Assembly (NCBI GenBank): GCA_016869375.1
Contig: VGEH01000016.1
Location: forward strand, 1 to 47,143
Direction of reading: 5' to 3'
DNA length: 47,143 nucleotides
Source of the DNA: Alphaproteobacteria bacterium
Lineage (GTDB): Bacteria; Pseudomonadota; Alphaproteobacteria; SHVZ01
This document shows, piece by piece, positions 35,300 through 42,540 of this stretch (positions are counted from its first letter, which is position 1; each line of letters opens with the position of its first letter). Below the pieces are notes generated by a model, which was given only the letters and a program-made list of their open reading frames with translations, ran no database searches and was not told the origin of the DNA. The position numbers and the translations under genes were made by a program.

Positions 35300-36382
35300 G
35301 TGTCGAGCCCGGGACACGTTTATTCGAGCTTTAAGCACGGCGTCAAAGAACTGCCCGACGTCTCCATCGATGCCTACAATCTGGAGAACCGGGATGCCGA
35401 CGGCTTCGTCGGCGATCGTGCCAGCGGTCGCGCCTTCCGCGCGATCTTCGACGAGCTGAGATCCAAAGTGGCCAAGGTCGGCGACGATCCCTTCGGCGAC
35501 ACCCCGACGGAAGCGCTCAAGAAGAAGACGCTCGACAAGCTCCTGCTGAGCGGTGACCCGCTTGCCGCCGGTATCGTCCACGGCGCGGTCGAGGAGTTCG
35601 GCCAGAAGCTGGCCGGCGTCACCCGCCATTTCCTCCGCCTCAAGACCTGGCGCGGCGTCAAGCGGATCTCGATTGGCGGCGGCTTCCGTCAGAGCCGCAT
35701 CGGCGAGCTCGCGATCGGCCGCGCCGCCGTCATCCTCAAGAGCGAGAAGATCAAGGTCGACCTCGTGCCGCTGCGCTATCACCCTGATCAGGCGGCGCTG
35801 ATCGGCTGCACCAGGCTGGTGCCGGCCTGGCTGTTCGAGGGCTTCGACGGGCTTCTCGCGGTCGACGTCGGCGGCTCCAACATCCGCTGCGGCGTCGTTG
35901 TCCTGCATCGCGACCAGGGCGAGGACTTCTCGGCGGCGAAGGTGGAAGCGTTCGAGCTCTGGCGCTATGCCGAGCAGGATCCCAAGCGCGAGGGCATCGT
36001 CGACCGGCTGGTCGCCATGCTCAAACGCCTGCTGCGGAAGGCAAAGAAGAAGAACTTGCGCCTGGCGCCGTTCGTCGGCGTCGGCTGTCCCGGCCTCATC
36101 CAGGAGTCTGGAACGATCAAGCGCGGCGTCCAGAACCTCCCCGGCAACTGGTCGAGCAGCCGCTTCAACCTGCCCGTCGTGCTCAAGGAACACATTCCGA
36201 CAATCGACGAGCGCGAGACGACCGTGGTCATGCACAACGACGCGGTGGTCCAGGGCTTGAGCGAAGTGCCGCGCATGCGCGACGTTCCCAAATGGGGCGT
36301 TCTGACCATCGGCACGGGCCTCGGCAATGCCGCCTTCACCAATCGGAAGCCCGCGGGCGAGAAGATTCAGACCTCGAAGTGA
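35300..36382 (+). CDS. ROK-like sugar kinase / ASKHA protein with a novel N-terminal extension
   Basis: The 360-aa protein starts at GTG after a strong GGAGG site. Residues 1-185 are not recognised; then DVGGSNIRCGVVV (phosphate-1 loop), GVGCPGLIQESG, MHNDAVVQGL (catalytic Asp) and LTIGTGLGNAAF (phosphate-2) give the ROK/glucokinase pattern. The zinc-binding Cys cluster of many ROK proteins is absent and the C-terminus is short. The substrate is unknown. It follows the adenylate cyclase by 77 bases and converges on the phosphoesterase gene with a 16-base overlap. Confidence 0.78.
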   Translation: MSSPGHVYSSFKHGVKELPDVSIDAYNLENRDADGFVGDRASGRAFRAIFDELRSKVAKVGDDPFGDTPTEALKKKTLDKLLLSGDPLAAGIVHGAVEEFGQKLAGVTRHFLRLKTWRGVKRISIGGGFRQSRIGELAIGRAAVILKSEKIKVDLVPLRYHPDQAALIGCTRLVPAWLFEGFDGLLAVDVGGSNIRCGVVVLHRDQGEDFSAAKVEAFELWRYAEQDPKREGIVDRLVAMLKRLLRKAKKKNLRLAPFVGVGCPGLIQESGTIKRGVQNLPGNWSSSRFNLPVVLKEHIPTIDERETTVVMHNDAVVQGLSEVPRMRDVPKWGVLTIGTGLGNAAFTNRKPAGEKIQTSK

Positions 36383-37161
36383 TCGAGGATCCGGCCCTCC
36401 GGGTCGAGCGCGCAGGCGATCAGCGGCCCGCCGAAACCCGAGCCGCCGTCGAGCGTGACGGTGAAGGGTGTCTCGACCAGTCCCGGATGCTGTCGCTCGT
36501 AGCCGCGGACGACGCGGGCGAAGTCGCCATAGGCCCGATCGATCTGGGCGAAGGCGGAGCTTCCCCACCAGAAGCTGTCGATTTGCGCGTTCAGCGGCCG
36601 CGAAGGGTCGATGCCTGCATGGCAGAAGAGAACGCGGCCGCCTGTCGCCGCGCGCCTGAGTCCGGAAAAGAACGGGTCATGCCCGGGACGCGCCCGCACC
36701 GAGTCGCGGATACGGCTGGTCCATTTCCCGATCGTGAGCGCCCCGTCCCGTGCCGCGATGCGCCCCTGATCCGCGGTCGTGCCGTAGGCCGCCAGCGTGG
36801 CGCCGACGCCGTGATCGAGCATCCAGGAAAGGACCCCACGCGGGTCGGTCGCGAACTGGAGCTGGAGGAGCTTGTGCCACATCTCCTCCTGGGCGCCGCG
36901 CAGATAGGCGAGATCGGAGACGAAGGTCAGGGGGCGCGCGAGGAACCAGAGGCGAAAGCGCAGCAGCTCGTCGATCGTCTCCGCGGCCGCGGCGCCATGC
37001 CCGACATAGTTGCCGAGATAGACGAGGCGGTCGTTGGGTCCGAGCCGGCGGGCGAGCTCGGCGTGAAGATGCCCCAGGCGCTCGGCCTCGCCGTGAATCG
37101 ACGCGACCGCCCAGAGGCGGTCGCCCGATTTAAGCTCTGCGAACTTGTCCCGATCCGACAT
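36367..37161 (-). CDS. Calcineurin-like phosphoesterase homologue with degenerate metal ligands
   Basis: The 264-aa protein aligns with Ser/Thr protein-phosphatase-like phosphoesterases, but the metal motifs are altered: GDxHG reads ASIHG (Asp to Ser21), GDYVDRG reads GNYVGHG (Asp to Asn51, Arg to His55) and LRGNHE reads LRGAQE (Asn-His to Ala-Gln, 90-91). The later His motif FCHAG and the DGGSGFGG segment are kept. Catalysis by the normal dinuclear site looks unlikely. I recall similar GNYxGxG forms in other Rhodospirillales, so this may be a stable variant. It follows carD by 22 bases and is probably cotranscribed. Confidence 0.75.
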   Translation of the reverse strand: MSDRDKFAELKSGDRLWAVASIHGEAERLGHLHAELARRLGPNDRLVYLGNYVGHGAAAAETIDELLRFRLWFLARPLTFVSDLAYLRGAQEEMWHKLLQLQFATDPRGVLSWMLDHGVGATLAAYGTTADQGRIAARDGALTIGKWTSRIRDSVRARPGHDPFFSGLRRAATGGRVLFCHAGIDPSRPLNAQIDSFWWGSSAFAQIDRAYGDFARVVRGYERQHPGLVETPFTVTLDGGSGFGGPLIACALDPEGRILDHFEV

Positions 37162-37183
37162 GCGCCGAGAGAGTAGGCCTCTC

Positions 37184-38278
37184 TCAGGCCGCGCGCAGCA
37201 TCTGCTCCAGGCGCTGCGCCGCCGTCTGCTCGTCGATCTTCTCGATCACCGCGAATTCGCGTGCGAGGCGGTCGAGCGCAGCCTGGTAGATTTGCCGTTC
37301 GGAATAGGACTGATCCGGCTGCCCAGCATTGCGATAAAGATCGCGTACCACCTCGGCGATCGAGTTGGGATCGCCGGAGTTGATCTTCGCCTCGTATTCC
37401 TGGGCGCGGCGGCTCCACATGGTGCGGCGTGCGCGCGACCGGCCCTTGAGCCGGGTGAGCGCTGCCAGCATCTCCTTGCGCGCGGCCAGCTTGCGCAGGC
37501 CGGAGGTGCGCACCTTCGCGATCGGAAGACGCAGCGTCATCCGATCCTTCTCGAAGGTGATGACGAAGAGATGGAGGTCCTGGCCCGCGATGGTCTGGGT
37601 CTCGGTCTCGACGATGCGGCCAACACCATGCGTCGGATAGACGACATGGTCGCCGGTAGCGAAGCCCGAAGCGCGGATGAGGGTCGCGAGCTTGGCCGAC
37701 TCGCCGGCCGCGGAGGGTCGGGGAGCGCCGGTCAGCGGCGGCGCCGCCGGTGCCGGCTTGACCACGATCACGGGCTGGCCCGGGACCGCGACCACCGGCG
37801 GACGGACCGGCGTGGACGCCATGGTCATCGAGCGCGGCAGCGTCGGACGGGCGGCGCCATTGGTGTGACCCTCGGCCTTTTTTGCCGGAGCCGGGGCCTT
37901 GCCGGCGGCCTTCGCCGGCGCCGCCTTGACAGCGGGCTCTGGCTTCTTGGGCGCCGCGCCCTTGCCGTTGAGCTTCTCCGGCGCAGGGCGGACGACAGCC
38001 TCGACCTTCTTGGGAGGAACGGCCTTCTTAGTATCCGGGATCTTCTTCGCTTCGACTTTCCGGGCGACCGGCGTTTTCTTCGCTTGAGTCTTAGCCGGAA
38101 CCGGCTTCTTTACTTGAGTTTTCTTCTTCACCGACTCCGACTTTCCTTGCGTCTTCTTGGTGGCGGGGCGCGCCGCGGACTTCGCGGGCGCAACCGTCTT
38201 TCGCTGCTGCTTGGCAGCCGCGGCGGGCTTCGTCTTCTTGGCCACAGGCGCTTTGGCCTTGGTCTTTTTCGTGCTCAT
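37184..38278 (-). CDS. carD: CarD-family transcriptional regulator with a long Lys/Ala-rich tail
   Basis: CarD binds RNA polymerase beta and stabilises open promoter complexes. The CarD domain occupies about 205-362 (GDHVVYPTHGVGRI, RLPIAKV, then the helical C-terminal part with MWSRRAQEYEAKI). Typical alphaproteobacterial CarD is about 160-180 aa, but here the product is 364 aa because of an N-terminal tail of about 200 residues made of Lys, Ala, Pro and Val (AKKTKPAA, KKPVPAK). The tail is histone-H1-like and likely binds DNA. A GGAG lies 6 bases before the ATG. It is followed by a phosphoesterase-like gene and preceded by a long leader. Confidence 0.9.
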   Translation of the reverse strand: MSTKKTKAKAPVAKKTKPAAAAKQQRKTVAPAKSAARPATKKTQGKSESVKKKTQVKKPVPAKTQAKKTPVARKVEAKKIPDTKKAVPPKKVEAVVRPAPEKLNGKGAAPKKPEPAVKAAPAKAAGKAPAPAKKAEGHTNGAARPTLPRSMTMASTPVRPPVVAVPGQPVIVVKPAPAAPPLTGAPRPSAAGESAKLATLIRASGFATGDHVVYPTHGVGRIVETETQTIAGQDLHLFVITFEKDRMTLRLPIAKVRTSGLRKLAARKEMLAALTRLKGRSRARRTMWSRRAQEYEAKINSGDPNSIAEVVRDLYRNAGQPDQSYSERQIYQAALDRLAREFAVIEKIDEQTAAQRLEQMLRAA

Positions 38279-38653
38279 TGCTGCTCCAACCCTCTTGCTC
38301 GCACGCGCCGAAACGCGGTCACGAACCCCTTCGGCAGAAGTAGAAGCCTCTGCCGATCCCCCTAGTAGCAGTAAAGTGCGGAAAAGAAGCCTGTGCCGAA
38401 CTATGGCCTAATTCCGCGGCCCCTTTCGTATTCACCTAGAAATTATGTATAGCACAACTTTCCGCGAATTTCCAGATGCGAGCGCCAACCTGTCGCACCA
38501 CAACGGTAACTCATGCCTCGCAAACCCGTGATTTACCGGCATTTATGCTTGGACCACCGCTACATCTCGGGACGATGATCGACCTCGCCCCCAAATCCAG
38601 GGGACATGCTTGCAGCGAGCGCCCAGGTCAGATGGGGTTGACCGCGCCTCCCG
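38279..38653. other. Long leader between fdxA and carD, with an 8-bp hairpin
   Basis: This 375-base stretch has no convincing gene. It contains the carD leader with an 8-bp perfect inverted repeat, TCGGCAGA (38331-38338) and TCTGCCGA (38349-38356), loop 10 bases. An AT-rich patch around 38425-38470 holds the probable carD promoter. Near the fdxA end, GTTGAC/GTCAAC (about 38637-38656) forms a weak hairpin without a T-run. Confidence 0.4.
38446..38474 (-). promoter_or_regulatory. Candidate carD promoter
   Basis: On the minus strand, TGGAAA (38474-38469) and an extended -10 TGcTATACA (-10 hexamer 38451-38446) are 17 bases apart. Each hexamer matches the housekeeping consensus at 4 of 6 positions. 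Transcription would begin near 38439, giving a leader of about 160 bases. Confidence 0.3.
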
Positions 38654-38989
<336 letters not shown>

Positions 38990-39148
38990 CGCCGGTCTCC
39001 GATGGGCGCAGCTCTTCGCATCCAGTCGAGCTCGGATGCCGCAGGAAGAATCTCAAGGCCGCGTGAAGGCGGCCTCATATACCACCGGTCGGTACAGGTG
39101 AAAACGTCGTCCGCTGTCGCAGGGGCGGTCTGATAGGGTCGCCCTCCC

Positions 39149-40336
39149 ATGACAAGTTTCGACCTAGCCCGCCTTCGCGCCGACACCCCCGGCGTCGCTC
39201 GGGTGACCCATCTCAACAACGCCGGCGCGGCGCTGATGCCTGCGCCGGTTCTCGGGGCCGTCACCGGCTATCTCGAGCGGGAGGCCGCGATCGGAGGCTA
39301 CGAGGCGCATGCCGAGGCCGAAGCAGCGCTGGAAGAACGCAGCTACGCCAGGGCCGCGGCGCTGATCGGTGCCCAGCCGCAGGAGATCGCCTTCATCGAG
39401 AACGCGACGCGCGCCTGGGACATGGCGTTCTACGGGCTCCGGTTCGGCCCCAGTGACCGCATCCTCACCGGGGCGCATGAATACGTCAGCAACTACCTCG
39501 CCTATCTGCAGGTCGCCCGCCGCTCCGGGGCCATGATCGAGATCATCCCCAATGACGAGAGCGGACAGGTCTCGGTCGCGGCGCTCGAACGCATGATCGA
39601 CAAGCGGGTGAAGCTGATCGGCCTCACCCATGTCCCAACCAATGGCGGCGTGGTCAATCCCGCCGCCGAGGTCGGCCGCATCGCCCGCGGGGCCGGCATC
39701 CCCTACCTCCTCGATGCCTGTCAGTCGGTCGGGCAGATGCCGATCGACGTCCGCACCATCGGCTGCGACATGCTCTCGACCACGGGGCGGAAATACCTGC
39801 GCGGGCCGCGCGGCACCGGGTTTCTCTTCATCCGCTCCGATTTCCTCGAGCGGATCGAGCCACCGATGATTGACACTCATGCCGCCGCCTGGCCGGCCCG
39901 GGACAGCTTCGTGCTCCGGCCCGATGCCCGCCGTTTCGAGAACTGGGAGACGAGCTACGCGCTCCGCCTCGGTCTTGTGGCAGCCATCGACTATGCCATG
40001 GCGATCGGACTCGAGACGATCTACCGCCGCGTGCGGACGCTCGCCGAGGATTTCCGCCGTCGGCTCGATGCCATCCCCGCCGTCAAGACGCGCGATCTCG
40101 GCCGCGAGCGCTGCGGCATCGTCACCTTCACCGTCGCAGGCAAGCCCGTCGACGAGGTAAACGCCGCGCTCGCCGCGCGGCGCATCAATGTCTCCAAGAC
40201 GACGGTCAACGGCACACGCGTCGACATGGAGCAGCGCGGCCTCGCGGCAATGACCCGCGCATCGGTCCACTACTACAACAGCGAGGAAGAGATCGCGGCC
40301 GCGGTAGACGTCGTCGCCGCGATCGCGCGCAGCTAG
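39149..40336 (+). CDS. Class V aminotransferase-fold PLP enzyme
   Basis: The 395-aa protein has the cysteine-desulfurase/isopenicillin-N-epimerase fold: HLNNAGAALMP at the start, ENATRAW, HVPTNGGVVNPAAE, LLDACQSVGQMPID with the PLP-binding Asp, and the PLP lysine in STTGRKYLRGPRGTGF. The large catalytic Cys loop of IscS is not evident, so a plain desulfurase is unlikely. A kynureninase- or EgtE-like lyase is possible. It converges on the TPR gene with a 4-base overlap and interrupts the usual S4-fdxA neighbourhood. Confidence 0.86.
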   Translation: MTSFDLARLRADTPGVARVTHLNNAGAALMPAPVLGAVTGYLEREAAIGGYEAHAEAEAALEERSYARAAALIGAQPQEIAFIENATRAWDMAFYGLRFGPSDRILTGAHEYVSNYLAYLQVARRSGAMIEIIPNDESGQVSVAALERMIDKRVKLIGLTHVPTNGGVVNPAAEVGRIARGAGIPYLLDACQSVGQMPIDVRTIGCDMLSTTGRKYLRGPRGTGFLFIRSDFLERIEPPMIDTHAAAWPARDSFVLRPDARRFENWETSYALRLGLVAAIDYAMAIGLETIYRRVRTLAEDFRRRLDAIPAVKTRDLGRERCGIVTFTVAGKPVDEVNAALAARRINVSKTTVNGTRVDMEQRGLAAMTRASVHYYNSEEEIAAAVDVVAAIARS

Positions 40337-42159
40337 CCGCTGTCCGAGCACCAGCTCCGCCAGATGTCCCGGAAGGCCGCCTCGACGGCGCGCGCATAAG
40401 GAGCAGCCTGGCAAAGCGGCGAAGCCGAGACGCGCGCCCCGAGGCCGGCGCGAAGAGCTGCAAGCCTTGCCGGATGAGAGGCAAGCGCCCGCGCGATGCG
40501 GACATAGTCGTCTTCGTCCTGCGCGACGAGCTCAGAAAGTCCGACCGCGGCAAGCATGCTCATGCCGACGCGACCGACGAAGCACGATCCGGTCAGCGTC
40601 ACCACCGGAAGGCCCATCCACAAGGCCTCGAAGGTCGTGGTCGAGCCGTTGAAGGGAAACGGATCGAGGGCGATGTCCGCCGCGCCGACCGTCGCAAGAT
40701 GCTCGCGCGGATTGCGGCTTCCGAAAACCATCGACAACCTGTCCGCCGGAATGCCGTGACGCGCGAACTCGCTCTCGTGGCGAAGACGCGTCGCCGGATC
40801 GGCGAAGGCATCGGCATGCTTGAGGACCAGCTTCGCCTGAGGCACGGCCGCCAGCACGCGACTCCAAAGCCCGATTGCCGCCGGGCTGAGCTTTGCCGGG
40901 TTGTTGGCAGACACGAAGGTGGTCGCGCCGGGCAGGCCCGGCCGCGGCACGACCATCGGTGCCTCCGCTGGCGGCGTATGCAGGTAGAAGCAAGGAACAC
41001 GTATCAGCGTCTCGACGAAGGACTCGCGCGTATCGGTAGGATGGAGAATCGGGTCGGTCAGCCAATAGGCGACCTCCGCCATGCCGGATGTGCCGAGGTC
41101 ATGCGCGCTGACCATGACCGGTGCGGGCCGGAACGTCGCGATCCGAGGACGGTTGTCGCTCGTATGGCCGCCGAGGACGACGAGGATATCGATCCGGTCC
41201 CGTCGGATCTGCTCGGCGACAGCGCCGTCATCGGCATGCGCGAGATCGCGCCATAGATCGGCATGATCGCGCAGCCGCGCCGTGACGGCATCGGAAGTCG
41301 GAGTCACCGAATAGAGCGCGACCTCCGCTGTCGCCCGGTCATGATAGCGGATCAGGCCTTCGACGTTGCGCGCGACCGGGCTCGCGCGAAAGTCCGCGGA
41401 GAGATAGCCGATCCGAAGACGACGCTCCGGATCCTTCTCTGTCGTCGGCGGTGGCGGCGGCACGAGCGGACGGTGCCTATGTCCCCAGCGGATTGCTTCG
41501 GCAGCTCTCGCGCGGTTGCCGTCATCCGCCCGATAGGCGAGCGCGAAGACGAGATTGCTGCGCACGCGAATGTCGTCCGGCGCGATGGCGAGGGTCCGCT
41601 CAAACAGACCGATCGCCGCTTCCATGTCGCCGCGTCCCTGAGCGAGCAGCGCCTCGTTGTAGACCGCGCGGTCGAAGTCCGGAGCGATCGCGATGGCCGT
41701 CCTATAGTGGGCCTGCGCCTCGGATTTCCGACCGACGCGCTCGAGCGCGACCCCGAGGTTGAGCAAGGTCAGCAGGTCGATCCCGGCGAGGCGAAGCGTC
41801 CGTCTCAGCGCCGCAATCGCACCGTCGAGATCCCCGGCGCGGAGAAGGCAAAGACCGAGATTGCCGTGGGCCGGCGGAAGGGCAGGCTCGAGCGCGATCG
41901 CGCGCCGGACAAGACGGCCTGCGCGTGAAACTTGCCCGCATTCGGCCAGAGCGCCCGATGCGTTGATCGCCGCTCCGACATGCTCCGCCGCGACCGCGAG
42001 AACGCGCTCGTACCAACCGCTATCCTGAGCAGCAATCGCACCGAGGAAAAGGGCATCGATATCGGTGGGGGACTCGACGAGCCGCCGGCGCAGGCGTGAG
42101 CGCGCCGAGGCGAGCCGGCCCGACGCAAGCTCTTGCGCAATGGAAGCTGGATCGAAGAT
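40333..42159 (-). CDS. TPR / O-GlcNAc-transferase (SPY)-like glycosyltransferase, start codon uncertain
   Basis: The protein has TPR-like repeats (HGNLGLCLLRAGDLDGAI, LNLGVALERVGRKSEAQ, YNEALLAQGRGDMEAAI) and a C-terminal GT41 domain (RIGYLSADFRASPVARN, DRIDILVVLGGHTSDNRP, DPFPFNGSTTTFEALWMGLPVV). The first ATG/GTG/TTG in frame is a TTG at 41766, inside the TPR region, yet coding sense continues without a stop back to the TAA of the S4 gene (42168-42166), which is in the same frame. The ATC at 42159, 8 bases after GAAAGG, is the best guess for a lost or unusual start (608 aa); the canonical alternative gives 477 aa. The function is probably protein glycosylation; the acceptor is unknown. Confidence 0.7.
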   Translation of the reverse strand: MFDPASIAQELASGRLASARSRLRRRLVESPTDIDALFLGAIAAQDSGWYERVLAVAAEHVGAAINASGALAECGQVSRAGRLVRRAIALEPALPPAHGNLGLCLLRAGDLDGAIAALRRTLRLAGIDLLTLLNLGVALERVGRKSEAQAHYRTAIAIAPDFDRAVYNEALLAQGRGDMEAAIGLFERTLAIAPDDIRVRSNLVFALAYRADDGNRARAAEAIRWGHRHRPLVPPPPPTTEKDPERRLRIGYLSADFRASPVARNVEGLIRYHDRATAEVALYSVTPTSDAVTARLRDHADLWRDLAHADDGAVAEQIRRDRIDILVVLGGHTSDNRPRIATFRPAPVMVSAHDLGTSGMAEVAYWLTDPILHPTDTRESFVETLIRVPCFYLHTPPAEAPMVVPRPGLPGATTFVSANNPAKLSPAAIGLWSRVLAAVPQAKLVLKHADAFADPATRLRHESEFARHGIPADRLSMVFGSRNPREHLATVGAADIALDPFPFNGSTTTFEALWMGLPVVTLTGSCFVGRVGMSMLAAVGLSELVAQDEDDYVRIARALASHPARLAALRAGLGARVSASPLCQAAPYARAVEAAFRDIWRSWCSDSG

Positions 42160-42165
42160 CGCCGC

Positions 42166-42540
42166 TTACCTTTCGCCCATGAGCCGATCGATGGCGCGCC
42201 GCTCGACCTTGGTCGGACGTCCCGAGCCCGGCTCGCGTGCAGCCAGCGAGGGCGCTCCCTTGGGCCGCGGCCGCGGCGGCGAGAGATCCTCGTAAAGGGT
42301 GCGAGCCTCCTCAGCCGGTCCGCGGCGCACTCCCAGTGCCTTGACCTCGATCACCCGAATATGCGGGCCAAGCGGGAAGGTCAGCACATCGCCGACCTTC
42401 ACGGCCTGGCTAGGCTTCGAGACTATACGGCCCGAGATGCGCATACGGCCATCGGCGCAGAGCTGGGCCGCCATGGTCCTGCTCTTGAGGAAGCGGGCGA
42501 ACCACAGCCACTTGTCGAGACGGAGCTGCTCTGCCGTCAT
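42166..42540 (-). CDS. S4-domain RNA-binding protein (Hsp15-like)
   Basis: The 124-aa basic protein has an N-terminal S4 domain (RLDKWLWFARFLKSRTMA, then GRIVSKPSQAVKVGDVLTF) and a Pro/Arg-rich tail with GRPTKVERRAIDRL. Hsp15 rescues stalled 50S subunits carrying nascent chains. The ATG overlaps the helicase stop codon (ATGA), so they are translationally coupled, the usual arrangement in alphaproteobacteria. The TPR gene follows immediately after its TAA in the same frame. Confidence 0.93.
   Translation of the reverse strand: MTAEQLRLDKWLWFARFLKSRTMAAQLCADGRMRISGRIVSKPSQAVKVGDVLTFPLGPHIRVIEVKALGVRRGPAEEARTLYEDLSPPRPRPKGAPSLAAREPGSGRPTKVERRAIDRLMGER

Noticed and set aside
37800..38278. Tandem-repeat DNA or a separate gene in the Lys/Ala-rich part of carD
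   Set aside because: The repeats are degenerate at DNA level and the frame is continuous with the CarD domain, so it is better explained as a protein tail.
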